NCBI GenBank assembly: GCA_014526335.1
Contig: JACTAT010000039.1
Location: 1,446,391-1,510,390, forward strand
Reading direction: 5' to 3'
From: Chrysaora quinquecirrha
Taxonomy: Eukaryota > Cnidaria > Scyphozoa > Semaeostomeae > Pelagiidae
DNA length: 64,000 nt
Part shown: positions 30,919 through 45,900 of the stretch, one piece after another
Layout: each line of letters starts with the position of its first letter
Position numbering within the stretch: position 1 is the first letter of the stretch
The notes under the pieces: model-generated
What the model saw: the letters and a program-made list of their open reading frames with translations, nothing else
Told to the model about the DNA's origin: nothing
Database searches by the model: none
Made by a program: the position numbers and the translations under genes

Positions 30919-33900
30919 CTATGGAAAATAATATGATTTAAATACGATGGTGAATCATTTTAGAAATAAGACTGTAATAACAAAGATGATGAAGGTTAGG
31001 TACGTAGAAACGTCGAAAATAGAATATAAAACCCGAGTCAATGGTAGTTATATAGCTAGGTAGGGGATAGATTCTTACAAAAGTAAGAAAATTATTTGCC
31101 ACGACGGTAAATTGGCAGGAAAGTATTTTAAAAGATAGAGACTGCTGGAAGTAAGGCTTAAAATAGGTTGAAAAATAGAGCAAAATTGCGCAGGTAGGTA
31201 GATAAGAAGACAGGCAATTGTTGAGACTGCCTCACTAAGTATGTAACATAAAAAGTAAGCAAGTCAGTCTATAGTTAGTTAGTCAAGCAGTCAGGGAATT
31301 GGTTAGTTTTTTAATTGCTTAGCTAGTTCGTTAGTTAGCCATTTAATTAGTTAGTTAGCAGTTAGTTAGTTAGCTAGTTAGTTAGTTAGTTAGCTAGTTA
31401 TTTGGTTTGTTAGTTGGTCAACTATTCAATAAAATATTTGGGGAGTTAGCTAGCTATTTGGTTAGTTCGTTAATTAGTTAGTTAGTTGGTTAGTAAATTT
31501 GGTAGCTAGTTAAATGGTAAGTTAGTAAGCAAGTAAGGTAGTTAGTTATAAGTACGTCAGCAAGTTAGTTAGTTGCCTGGTTGAGTCAGTTAGTTTAACA
31601 TAGGAAAATAGATAAGGAGGTAGATGAAGGATGACATATCAGATAGATGGATCTGGTAGGTAACAGTGAAAACAGTAAGTAGCTTAAGAGTCAATTAATA
31701 ACCATGGTATTTATTTACCTTGAAAAGTGGTGTGCTGTCCAATTTGAAACCATCAGCACCTGGATTTGCAACGAGGCCTTCTCCTTCGTTTGAATCAACG
31801 GCGAAATTTGCATTGAACGGCACGTTGTCAAATTGCTGCGTGACAGTACTGGGAGCAAGGCGATCCTAAAGTGATAAAGAAATTGAAAGTTAAAATAAAA
31901 AGAACAAAGGGAACACTCGACAGCTTGCGAGAAACTGTATATATTTCATGATATATACATACATACAAACAGGTTGAAGAAAAAAGTGAGAAACAAAGCT
32001 ACTCTGAAAGATCTAGGGGGCTTATTTGAGGGGGGGGAGTATAGCAGGATATTTAAGGCATACAGATTTTGGCTTCAAGAGAGGGCTTAATAGAGAGGAA
32101 GGCTTAACAGGGAGGAGGGTTGATTAGAAAGGAGGGCTTAATAGGGAATGGGTTTAAAAGAGAAAAGAGACGTCATAAAAAAGAAAGTTTAATAGAAAGG
32201 AGGGTTTAATAAAGAGGAGGGTTTAATAGAGATCAGGGGCTATAGAGAGGAGGTTGATTAGAGAGGAGGGGTTCATAGAAGGGGCTGAATAGAGAGTAGG
32301 GGCTTAATAGAGAAGGGGGTCTTACTAGATAGGACTGAATCAATAGAGAGAGGGGGCTTCAAATGAAAGGAGGGCTTGATAGAGAGGGGCTTAAAAAGAG
32401 AAGGATTGTTGGAGAGAAGGGCTTAATATAGAAAAGGGGTTTATAAAGAGGAGGAAGTTAACAGAGAATGGGCTTAACAGAAAGTAAAGTAAAAGGAGAA
32501 GACAGAGCAGTAAAACTTTAAAAGGTTTAGGCAACTTACAAGAATTTTGAATCGATAAAGCAGGTTTGTAGAGTCAGCTAGACAACCAAAATCATTTGAT
32601 GATGGATCGAATTTTGGCACATATCCATCCAATCCACTGCACAGGAAAACTTTCTCAATGACCACGTGGTACGCACTGCCAAGACTCTGAGCTGTGTCAA
32701 TCATTACACGTCCAAATATGGTTGAACCTAGAGGACAGGGAATATTTTTTGAAAATCAAAGAATTAATAGATAAACATTTATAAGCATAATTTATAGTGT
32801 AAGATCGTTGAGAGAAGATGAACTAATGAGACGTCGACCCGGGCTGTGAGGATACAGTGGCTGGGGTTCGATCTCCAACCTCGCTAAGCCCTCGACAAGA
32901 CCAGCCAGCTGGATAAAACCAGGACACCACAGCACCTTCAAATAATCGCTTATAATAAGTCGTGGACAAAAACAGGATGATTTCTTACTACTTTGACTAC
33001 TAGTTAATCTTAAGGCTAATTTAATGTCAACAGAAACAGTCAGATCAGCTTAGGCTTATTACCTGAGTCGCAGTTATCGCTATTGAAATTAATCGCCTGG
33101 ACGCTCAAACAGTTTGAGCGATCTCGGTTTGGTGTAGTCTCGGTCTGGTGAGCGATAACTGGGACTCAGGTAATAAGTCTAAGTTCAGCTCACAATTCAA
33201 TAAATTTAATCATCAATTACCTTTTGTAAATGCAACATCAGTAGCCTCGGATCCAGTAAATTTATCAGAAAGCCATTGCTCTTGTCTATTCAGTAAGAAA
33301 AACCTCGTATTCAAGCTGAAGTTAGCCTCAACTGGTTCGCTTGTTTGCTGGAATCTGATTGGTAGTTTAAAGGTGATCGGACTTCGTGGTGTGCATTCAA
33401 GAGGAAGTGAATATTCAATATCCTACAAAAAATAGAGAAAGACACTGAAATTTTGTCACGTCACAGTCAAATACAAACCATACACGACTGACATAGAATG
33501 ATTAGCAAGATTATATTCTCGTGGTCTTCAGTTGGTCGAGGGTCATGGTAATGGCAATAGTTATGGTAATGGCAATGGTAATAGTAATTGAGTAATTAAT
33601 AAAAATTGTTATACATATGGTAATGGTAATGGTAGTGGTAATGGTAATGACAATGGCAATCGTAATAGTAATTGTAATAGATGGTAATGACAATGGTTAT
33701 TGTAATTGCAATGGAAATGTAAATGGCAATGGTAATGGTAATGGTAATTGTAATGGCAATGGTAATGGAAATGGTAATGGAAATGGTAATGGCAATGGTA
33801 ACGGCAATGGTAATTGTAATGGAAATGGCTATAGAAATGGCAACTGTAATGGTTATGGCAATGGTGATGGCAATGGTAATGGCAATGGTAATTGTAATGG

Positions 33901-36900
33901 CAATGGTAACGGCAATGGTAATTGTAATGGAAATGGCTATAGAAATGGCAATTGTAATGATTATGGCAATGGCAATGGTAATGGCAATGGTAATTGTAAT
34001 GGCAATGGTAATGGCAATGGTAATTGTAATGGCAATGGTAACGGCAATGGTAATTGTAATGGAAATGGCAATTGTAATGGTAATGGCAATGGTAATTGTT
34101 ATGGAAATGGCTGTTGAAATGGCAATTGTAATGGTTATGGCAATGGAAACGGCAATTGTAATGGCAACGGTAATGGCAATTGTAATGGTAATGGAAATGG
34201 TAATTGTTATGGAAATGGCTGTTGAAATGGCAATTTTAATAGTAATGGCATTGGCAATCTTAATGGTAATTGCAATGGTAACGGTAATTTTAATGGTAAT
34301 GGAAAATACAATGGTACTTGCAATGGTAATAGTTATGGTTATGGTTATGGTAATGGCAAGTTTTATGCCAGTGGTATTGGAATGGTTATGTCTATGATTA
34401 TGATCATGGTTACGGTAAGGGTAATTGTTATAGAAATTGCAATAGTTAAGGTAATGGTAATGGTTATTTGATAATATAAGTAATCAGCTTACCTCAGTGA
34501 CGGTGCAAGGTAGCAATCTCACGATGTATTGTCCACTGTAATCACGAATAGCAAAGTTAGAGACAAATTGCCACATCTGTTCAGGTTCGGAGTAGGTTGC
34601 GTCACTTCGGATTAAGCGTAATGTCATCGATAAACTTGGTTGATCAGGAGACATCACCAAGGATTCCGCTTTGCTTGCTACAAGGATGATCATTAATCAT
34701 GATTAAGTAAATAATAGAATTCAGTGAAGTGGCAAGCATGATCAGTGATTAAATTATTCTGTCCCATCAACAAGGCACAACATTAGCTCAGACCAAGATT
34801 TTTTTCATTTATTTACTTATTTTTTCTTGCTTTACTCGCAGGTGAGTTTATATAGACTTCGGTACTTTAAGAGTTTTATGAGGCCTTCATCATTAAGGAA
34901 CGATTTTTACACCTTGCATTTTTAACCCAAGCATTTTCCAGTGGTAACCTATCCTGAAAATGACCTAGACGGAACTATTCTTGACTTTGCTGGTCTAATG
35001 GGTGCAACGGTGCACCCACAGAACTAAGCCGTACTTCAAATTTTTTGTAAATTTTGGTTTCATGTTAATACGTCCGAATCTGGCACATTTAGACTCGATT
35101 TGATTTCACTTGCATATTTTGAAGGTTTTATCCAAATTGAGGCAAAAGGCCAAAAATTGAATCAATGACTAAAAGCTATGCTGTAATTAAAAGGCAGATG
35201 AACATACCATCACTCTTCATAATAAACTGTCCTCTAAATCGTGCCTTGGTCCTGAAATTCACAACCAATTTTCTATCTGAGTCTCTAATTCTGATACTCG
35301 TTGGATACAGATTTCCTTTCAAAACAGACGTTGCTGGCGGGCCTACTCCATCTTTCCACAGGACAGCGGTATCATATACAAATGTCAGGCGCAATGAAGA
35401 TTTGTGGTCGAAATGCATCCAACCCCCAGCGGCTGTTGGAGAGTGGTAAATATATGAGACAAACAAGGGTACTTTGACTGACATGTGAGATTGTACGGTG
35501 TCTTTGACTTGACCATCAGTTGTAATTGTGCCACCACATTTCTGTACTAATTCTGTCATGTCATAATACGATTCAAATGTCCAAAGACAGGCATCAAGGT
35601 TCAAATTGCGGTAGAATCTGAAAATCAAGAAAAGCTAGCTGCTTAATATGGGAAGCAGTACTACCGGAGCAATAACTGTTAACTGAAATAGGTCATTATA
35701 GCAAGTCAGGAAAACATCAGCATAAGGAATGCGCTTTCAGAGATATCAAATTTCGGTACAATTCTGGGAAAATCTGGAGACGATCTTCATTTGAATTTAG
35801 GGAAGATTGAGGGATGAAATCGGACAGACTGACACTAAATCAGAAAGAACACAGCTTGTCCCTAAATTTTAAGGAAAGTTCAATGGACGAATAGGTTCAA
35901 TTTGGGGAAAAAGTTGGTTTAGGGTTGACTGTGCAAGTTTAAAATTCTGAGAAAGGATTTAGATCAAAGTAAAAAATCTGAATAAGTCTTTACTAACCTG
36001 AGTGTAGCGTTTCCTCTCAAGCCAACATCATACTGATAAGGCTGGCTTTCTCCAGCTGCATCTGGATCGATAATCTGGTTTTTGATGAATCCAAATCTGG
36101 TTCTAACTTCATTGATATCCAAAAGATTAGAACAAGTATGCTGAGCGACTCTGCTTGCATCCGGACTGAGTGCGATTTCGAAGTTCGAAAGCAGTTTTGT
36201 AGATATAGCAGGCATGAGACCATCAAAATGAGGCACGAGGATTCTCACGCGAACGAGGTTGGGGTGTTTTGGGTCTTTAACTCCAGTGTATTTGACCTGA
36301 GCTGAGAACGTTTCTGCTCCGATATCACGTGCGTTTCTTGGCATACAGAGACCTTCATTTGGGTCAACGGTAACTGGGTCACTGAAACTTTCGACGCCAT
36401 AGCCCTCGTCTTCATCAACAGCTTGTGCTACGCAGCGAACACGTGTTCCAGGACCAAAATAAATGCTGCAGCAAGAATAGAATTAAATAAGGACATTTTA
36501 AACATCAATTTTAAAATAGCTTGCGCGTCGTAAACACACTTCAATAAAAGGTGGAAAAGTCACCGATCATACTTAAAAAAATCCTAAAACTCCACAGAGT
36601 ACAAACGTCAGAAAAAAGGAGAAAATTGGCAGCGAAAAGTATATCCCATCTGGGTACATTTTCGTTTTACTATAATGTTTTAGTCTATTTCTGACGTTGA
36701 CACGCCGAGGAGTATTAGGCCCTGATCAAACGATCAAACATTGTTGCTCAATCACTTGTTGCTTTACAAGCAATGTTTGACAGTTTGGCCACGTCACAAA
36801 ACATTGCTTGACAATCAAACATAAGCAGTAATGTGCTTGTCCAACAAAACCATTTGGCCGCGAAACATTATCAAGGAAATTCTCTCTCAAGTAATGTTTT

Positions 36901-39900
36901 CCGACGTGGCCAAACGATCAAACATTGTTTGACAAACAATACTTTATCGTTTGGCCAGGGCCTTAGACTTCAAGTACGTTCAAACATTGACTATGTTTCA
37001 AAGATTTTCCGCTTTTTATCGCACTATGAGGGCAAAGGTTAAATTTGTTCGATGTTCAAATCTGAAAATATTTTTATACAGACAAACTATAGGCCGCTAA
37101 CACCTTTTATCAAATTCTTCATTATCATTATCATCATACTGTATGGTTTTACGGGAACACCTACTTCAAATTATACAGTAGGACCTAACATAAAGTAAAG
37201 AAATCAGGAAATTTTCCATACCTGTCTAGAGTTATTCTGTTTGTTTGTGTAATGAATGTTTTACTATCCACGTTTTTGAATTGATTTGTCACTCCATCCT
37301 GACTGTCTTTGGCTGCAATTTGCCATCTGTATCTTGTCAATTTATCTTTGATTCTTTCAGATTTGCAAATGCCAGCCGTTGAAGAGTATTCGGGGAACTT
37401 TGGGTTACAAGACTAAAGAAAAAAAGAGGGTCTTAGCAAGCTTGGAAGCAAAATGATACAGGAATGTCATGTGAAATTTTCTAAGCCACCTTGGTAACTT
37501 ATAGCGCGCAACAAAATCTGTATCGAAAGACAATCGAAATGTTTCTGTCTGCACGACTCAGGGGACATGTTGCTCTTCGTAACTCGCATATTGAGCTACC
37601 CTGGGAGACAAGCCGAATACGACATTTCTCCTAGTTTTGCCACAGCTTTAAGGCCTGGCTAAGTTAGGAGAAATGCGCGTGACATGCCCGCTCGATGTCT
37701 CCCAGTTTAGCCACCTCAGAAACTTGTAGCGCGCGACAAAATTTGTATCAAGAGACAAAAATGTTTCTGGTAGACAACAGAGACATTCCTTGTTTCCGCA
37801 ACATGCAAATGACTCGGGGGACATGTTGCTCGCTGTTCACTCGCATGTTTAGCCACCCTGGCAGCCACGCGGAATACAGTGTCGCGCGCAACAAGTCTCC
37901 TAGTTTAGCCATGGCCTAACTCATATGTTTAGCCACCCTGGAGGACACGCCGAATACGACATTTCTCCTTGTTTAGCCACAGCTTTATAAACCCCTTATA
38001 CAAGCATATTATATTAAGCATCAGCACGGAAATAAGTCAGCGATTTGCCATATTTTGGAGACGTCTATTCTACAGCTTACAGCAAACTTGATATATTTTC
38101 CCTTAAAATTAGCGGTAACTTACCGTAACACAAATCAAAGGATAACCTTGAATGGGACTTGCTCTTGCATTTCTCAGATCATCATAATCTTGTAAGGAAA
38201 CAACTCTTGGTTTCAATGGGAACGTCACACCAGTTCGTCTTCCAACTTCTTCAATGTAAATAATTGTCTTTTTCAGTCCAAGTTCTGCAACCCTGTTTTG
38301 ATCTGGTTTGAGATAAAGTGAAAATGCACGTCTAAGGCTTTTCTCTCCTTCATGGAAGATCTTGATCTTTACCATTTTCATTGTTTCGTTAACACCAAAT
38401 ACTATGTCCTGAAAAAATACATTAGATATATAATTATTGGCTATTAGAAAAGACTGCACGGTTTACGTTTCAGGGCTCTTATAAGCATCATGGGTGTCGC
38501 AACATTCATGTGATCACCAGATTGACAGAGAGTATAGCGTTTATTTAAATTTTGCACTGCCATATAGTCTCTGAGATATTTTAATAGCATCGGCTTAGGA
38601 TTCTATCTTGAAACGATATCATATTCTTTGTCAAATGCTTTGAATTTTGTTTACCAAACAATGTTTGAATTAGAAACAGCGAGATGAGCCGAGAAGCACG
38701 CCATTTCAACGGGTGATTGGAATACCAAGAAAGCCCAGGAGAAAAACGAGAGATAGTCAAAGAGAACGGGCAAATTCAGGAGAGGTATACTTGAAACAAT
38801 AACCTGATCTAGGCAAAATATCCCATTTAAGAAATCGGCTCTGAAAAAATCGGTAAAAACGATCCTGTAAAATGGCACATTTCCGTAGATCAAACATACG
38901 AGATGCGCCATGGCAAAACGGTAAAACATTTTGCCTGACAAGCAAGTATAGAAAGTTTGAAAATGTTTGATCATTTTGCCAGAGACAAGGTCCAAACTTT
39001 ATTTTAAAACTAAACTAAAAGAACATTTTAACTGATAAATCGTGTATATTTTTAAATTTTTAGATTTTTACCTTTTAAGCTTGACTTAGGAAATTTTTAC
39101 TATTTTACACAGGTCCCAGAGTGATAGCAGCTATTTGAGCTGAATCTGGGGACTGGTATAAATATAGTATTATTATTATTATTATGGCTTGGAATTTTCT
39201 ATTGCGGATGCAAGTTCATGGAAGCAAGTAAATCGGCTATAACTAGACCACAAATTAAAATGACACAATACATCATACAAGATATAAACGTCGCCACACC
39301 TTTGCAAGAGCTTCATAGTGAATGCCACTTCTAGCCAAACCATCTTTAGTGTGAACTCTCACAATTGAAATCTTAGACGCATCTCCTGCTCGAACTACAG
39401 GTATTTCAATGAACTTGTAATTCGTGTCAGCCATTGGTTCCTTTACGTAGTATTTCGTTTGCTTGAATTTTATAACTGGCTCTAAAACAAAAGGCGAATA
39501 CGTTTAAGACAGTGACGTGACGAAGGAATATGCAAATTACTCACTGTGTCTGCATACATTTACATATATTTAAGAAATTTCAAAATTATGTTGCATAAAT
39601 TTTGAAATGATCAAGAGCGATGACGTCATTAAAATAAAAATTTTAGCATAAGCTAAAATTCGTCTCATATTCTGAAAAAACTCAAGCTCAAGACCTAAGT
39701 CACAAAAAATCATTCCCATATGCTTGACATGAGCGGACATAAAAGCGTTAGAACAGTAAGAAATCAATGCATAATCAGTTCAAAACGTTACAAAATGGGT
39801 GAAAAAGTGCATTGACTTTACATAGAAAATGTCATGTGTTCTGATGGCAATATCTAACCATATCTCACCTTATACCCAAAATGTAATAGGCCTATCTTAA

Positions 39901-42900
39901 ATATTATTTTTGAATTGCATGTCACGCCCTCAAAGAAATAATATTATTATACTGTGAACATACGGTCATCATCCTTGATTTTAATGACAGTTTTGCTTCT
40001 TCCTCCCACTTTTCCTCCGCCTGCATTAGAACTGAAGACTTTGCCAAGATGCAAGTAGAACTGCTCTGTTGGCTCCTTTATTGTGTCGTTAATGATCTTG
40101 ACCTAAACAACAAAAATTTCGTTCAATTTTTTTCTCAATAGTTCTAAGTAAGCTGGCAGTGCAGTGTTACAAAAGAGAATTAACAATTGAGTTTATAATC
40201 TCACATCACAATTCTTTCTCGTTTCCCTGTGCTTGAAAACAACAAAAGATGCATTTGTATCCGGTCGTTCGACGTAATCTTTGCCGACTTTTGACGTGTT
40301 TTGTCTGGTGTAGCATCGGACATATGTCGTGTGACGTGTGTCTCCTCTTCGTTTGATGACTGTCGAGACGACACTGTCATTTTCTCTCACTTCATACATT
40401 GGCTTTTCAAAATAGACGGTAGGCACTAAAAGGAAGAAGTGCAAGAATTAGTTTTAGTAGGTCATACTAGGGAAGGCCACAAGGGAAACAATGCAGGATA
40501 AACAAAACAAGTAAAGGAAAACAATGCAGGATAAACAAAACAAGTCTATTTACTGTTTATTTTCTAATTCAGACAGATAGTAAGGCTTTTGTGGGAAGCA
40601 GGATTTTTTATACCAAAGATTGACCATCATAATGAAGATTTTATGAAGAAAAACACAACAGTGATTTAGAAGCGTATACTTTTATTAGTTAGTTCTTAGG
40701 CCCTGGTCGAATCATCAAACATTGTCAGTCGAAAATTTAAAATTTGCTCATCAAGCAATGTTTGAACATTTGTTTGAGCAATGTTTGATCGTTCGTTGAT
40801 TGTAAATTACCCTAAGTTTGGTCATCATAAAGAAGATACTGTATATCAAACTTGTCACCCTCGGACGTATTTAGGGCTTGCTACTATTAAGCCAGCATAG
40901 CCAGACAGTATCGAGGCTGGTAATAAATGAATCCCTGGGAATGATACTTTTTAGTCCTAATGTGGACTTATTACACGAGTCGTACTTTAGCTCCTTAGGC
41001 CAACATGATAGACAGATCGCTCAAAACTACTCTGAGCATTAGGCCATCCAATTCAATTCTTAATGTAAATGATTATTGTTGCTGCTGAAGGTTGCCTTTG
41101 CTGTTTGCTAGGCGTGGGACTTATGTAATGAATCTAGCACCAATCTACTATACTCACAATCTGACATGGAATCATCAATTGTTACAGTAGCAGTTGGATT
41201 TCCACCAAGCGAAGCATTCAGAGGACCTCGCAGAAGAACAGTGAAGTTTTCTTTGCCTTCGATACGTGGGCGAGCAATGTCATCGAGAATAATAATGCTG
41301 ACCAGCTTTTCATTCTCACCAGGGGAGAATTTCAGATTTTGTACTTGTGGAACGTAATCTCTTTCAGCTGTAAGGTAGAAAGAATACCATGATACACTTT
41401 AGATTTCAAAATAGACTTAAATATCATATCGTGCGAAGTAGTTACACGAAAAATGTCCATTTATATTAAGTCTACACTACTGGGATGGCAGGATTCGGAG
41501 AAGTGTAAATAAGTATTAAGAGATGATGACAAAGTTCTTCCATATTGTTTAGCTTGATTGTTATACTCGTCTGAAACGGCTGAAAATGCTCGAAGAATCT
41601 CGAGAAGTTACACACTGCAGGTTACTTGCATTCAGCATCAGAGTGACTTTCATGATTGATGGATTCTATAATAAATTTTTTTCTATTTCCTATTATCCTT
41701 CAAAAACCACATATTGAGCTCAAAGATGACGTTAACTGTGAATTTGCCGCCATTTTGAAAGTGCGTGACTATAATGTAACTGTCAACGGAAGAAGCAGCG
41801 AGTAAAGCCAGGTAAAGAAGGAATTACTTTAATTTCCTTCTATTTGGTTTCTCGTTGTCTCCTCCACAGGGAGTTAGAAATTATTCCTCCGAAGATACAT
41901 GTTACTTGCTGCGCTCCTCCGTAGAAGTACATCTGCAGCATCTAAAACTACGCATAAAAGAATTGGATTTCATTAAAATAATTCATATCTACCTCGAGCA
42001 GAAATAGGTCTCCATTGTCGAGTTGCAAACAAAACAGACGAATCAACTGAAAGATCGGATCCTTCACGACGAACTATGACATCGAGTGTTCCAGCACTTT
42101 CATCAACGTCGTATTGATCTTTGTCAAGTGTGAATTTGGGCTCTAAAAATGAGGGAATCAGACACACACATCAAACACAGTAAAATTGGGCAAGGGTATC
42201 ATGAATGAATCGCAAATTAGGGCCTTCAAATAACAACAGCTGTCTAAGACATTGCTAGCGAGGTCCACCAGGCAACTAGGTTTCATTGCAGGAGTGCAGG
42301 AAGACAACTGCCCAGGTCTGTGCCAAGTAGACAACAAAACTGTCTAAGCTGAATGGTCTGCAAACTTCAAATAGTGGCGTTAATTCTTTTTAGCAACACA
42401 CTCGGCACTTACCATCTTTGTCATCCGCTAGAATAATAACATCAGCAGTTGAGAATTTCTTGCCAATCGATGCACCCAAAAATGGCATGAGTTTGACTTG
42501 AAATTTCTCATTCTTCTCAAAAAGTGAGTCATCGATAATTTTGACTGGACAGTACTTCACAGCTTCATTCTGCAAAAAAATAAAAGCATTTTGTCGTCCA
42601 CAAGATTTTAAGATTTCTATTGATCTTCAAACTGTATCCTGCAAGCTGTTTGGTGTTTAAAACACAATACCAATTCGGCTTGATTGGTGCATTTCGATCC
42701 GCATCTGGGTATAAGTTCCGTCTTTGTTAATTGTTTTGGTCTGTTTCTGACGTTTACACTCTGAGGAGTGTCAGGGGAAAAAAGCTCTCAAGTATGTCCA
42801 GAGATGTTGCCGCTTTTTCTCACAATAGACCCTTTCAAAGAGGTCTGGGTCGGCACAAAATTTTCCTGGAAAATGGTAGAGATGCACTACCTAATTGTAG

Positions 42901-45900
42901 AGAGTATAATCTGCTGCACTACCCCTTGTTAAGCGACTGCAATCAAGGTCGTTCGTTGCACGTGGAGAGGATTCCCTTACTCAATATATCTACCATTTTC
43001 CAGAAAAATATCACGCCGACCCAGACCACTTTGAAAAGACCTATTTCGAAATTTTTTACCACAGCAAAACAACTCATTGTATAAAAAACATTAAAAAACT
43101 CAAATTTCTTGCTTCATCAAGCTTACCGTATCAAATGTGATGATATTGTCTCGATCATCTGCTGCTTTTGAGATGAAATCTCTGTATGAGGTCACAGTTG
43201 ATCCTAATGTTCCTCTTGCAGTACCTAAAAAGGCAAAAAAACTTGTTGAAAATACAGTTCAAAACAATCAATACAAAAATTTCAAAAACTGAGATGTAAG
43301 CACAGCACAGATGCGATGATAAGCATTATCATTCTGTACTTGGCGAGTATAGGCGAAATTTGCAGTACATTTATCTTTAACATTTTTGACTAGCCAATCG
43401 ACGTGCTTTGTTTACGAACACGTGTGATAAAACCAACGTCACTTGCTTGACAGATTGCAAAACATAAGGCCCTGGCCAAACGATCAAACATTATTGGGGA
43501 AACATCTGAGATTTTCTTTACAAGCAAGGTTTGACTATTTTGCCTTGTTCTATTGTTTCGGTCTGTTTCTGACGTTCATACTCTGAGGAGTGTCAGACGA
43601 AAAAAGGTTTTAAGTATGCCCGAAAATGATTCCGCTATTCATCGCAATTTTGAAGTTTTGTACAACTCAAAGACTATACCTGGAATTGTGGTGCAAATAA
43701 CTTTGACAAGTGGCTTCAGATCTCCATGTCTGCGCAACGGAATTTTCAATGTTCCGATTCCTTCCTGGACAAGATATTCTTGATCTTGAATTGTTATAAC
43801 TGGCTCTAAGATAAAAAAGAAAAATTAAATTAAAGCGCTGGATGAAATAGTTGCAAATTCTGAAATACGCGCATCACAAAAAAACATGAGTGCAGACATG
43901 TCTAGGTAATCAGAAGGGAGATTTAACTATGATGTTGGTGCAGAGTCGTTTCATGTGGCATTTCCCCACCCTATTTCCACTCCCATTTACGGGCTACATA
44001 TCAGTGCCAACGCAGCGCCAATCCACGTGACTTTTGCCGTATCATTTTCATTCAGTTTCATAATGGATGCCTCAAATGTTTATTTCAGTTACTGATATCC
44101 AGATTCGCAAAATGGCTGTTTCGAATGGCCTAGCTGTGTAGAGTAGAAAAAACTAACGGCAAGAAAATACTTCAACTACATAGAATACGGTTGCTTAGGT
44201 GTGCATTGTAGATGATAAAGGCAAACCTAAAATATACATTATTAATTGAAATTTCAAGCGAAAAAAATTAAGAAGATAACTGCTTATTTTGGTTAAGGCC
44301 TACTTACCATCTTCACTGTCAATAATATTAACAGTAGCATTTCCAGGCTGTCCAACTAATGTATTAATATTATTAACCAATGTAATACCAAATGATTCCA
44401 TCTCTTCGTACTCAACATCATCTTTAATCTTGATCTTCAATTTAGCTTTTGTTTGTCCTGGACTAAACTGAACTTGACTAGATCTTGTCAGTTCGAAATC
44501 TTCATTCTCTACCGCTGTACCGTTCTGTAACTCCAAGTTAACAAAACTTGTTTCTCCCAGAAAACCGCGTCTCTGTAAGTGGACGGTAACATGTCGCTCT
44601 GTTTCACTTATGTTGAATACTGGCTTCGTAAAGTAGACCCAGGCCCAGTTGAGGTAGAACTGCTGTCCGTGGAGGGTGTTTTCTCCGCCGTCAACCAGCT
44701 TAAAAACAAACATGTCACTTGTTGCGTTTTCGCCTTTGTTCAAAATGTAACGGACTAGTCCATCATCCATATTTTTCTGCGTGAAAGACTCCAGCTTTTG
44801 CATTGGCGAGCTGACGTTAACAAGTCGGCCATGTTTTGGCGGTGCTGTTATCACGAAGCGAAGGTTCTTGTTGTCGCTGTCTGTATCGTGACCTTGCAAC
44901 GACTGGTCGGATAGCTGAAAGCCGAATGTTCCATCATCAAAGTTCCTCAGCGCTGAAGCACCGAGATTCTTTGAAAGCACGGGTAGCTTGTTATCAACGG
45001 GACGAATGACAACATTAACAATCTGAGATTCGGTCTTTGCCGAAGAAGAGTCAGGAAATACGAAGAAGTCCGAGTGGGTGCCGTCAGTTACGCGAATGGA
45101 GAACGAGTCTGATTTCGTTTCACTACCGTCATGGCGATAACTGACTCGGTTTTCGTTGATCTCCTTCTGAGTGAAGCTATTTACTGTCTGATAGCCATCT
45201 TTCATTATTTGACCATGTAGTGGTAGTTGCGTTACCGTAAAACGAATATTTTCGGGTTTCGTATCCTTGTCGTCTGCACGAAGTTCAAATGGTGTGATGA
45301 TGGTGTTTTTGCCTTCCAAAGCAGGCAACATCGCAATATGCAAAACAGGTTTTTTGTTATCAACATCAGTCAAGGTGATTCGGAATGTTCTTTGGATTTG
45401 ATTGACGCCATCACTGACTGAAAATTCAAAATTATCGAACTTGACTTCGTCTGTACTCGTGTGAACATAAACTATCTTATTCCCAGCTAAGTCAATTTGC
45501 TTGAAGGTTGTAATGGGTACGCCAGGGTGGTCAGTGTTTTCCACATAGCCCTTCGCTGGTACTTTATTGATATTAAAAACAATATTCTCGTCCTTACTGT
45601 TTATGTCTGACGCACTTAGCAGATCCGTGGTCAGCGTGATTCGGTCTTTTTCTTTCAATGTCACTCCCTTATTGATGACGTCAGGATGGACATTATCAAT
45701 AGGAGCAATGATGATATAGAACAACTGGTTGATCAAACGGTTGAATCCATCAGTGACGTCAAACCTGATGACGTCACGCTCTCCTTTGCCTTTGTTCCAA
45801 TGATGATAGAAGACCCTTCTTTCATTGACATCTTTCTGAGTGAAATTGGTACCCTTTGTCAAGTTAAGGTACCTTCCAGCAGATACGCGTTTCTTTAGCA

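Noticed and set aside
31300..31600. TTAG repeats as interstitial telomere sequence
   Set aside because: The unit is TTAG, not TTAGGG or TTAGG, and is highly degenerate; a plain microsatellite is more likely.
33617..34397. Asn-Gly repeat ORF and Met-Ala-Val repeat ORF resembling a silk- or antifreeze-like protein
   Set aside because: Both are overlapping readings of the same hexanucleotide repeat, antisense within a FREM2-like intron.
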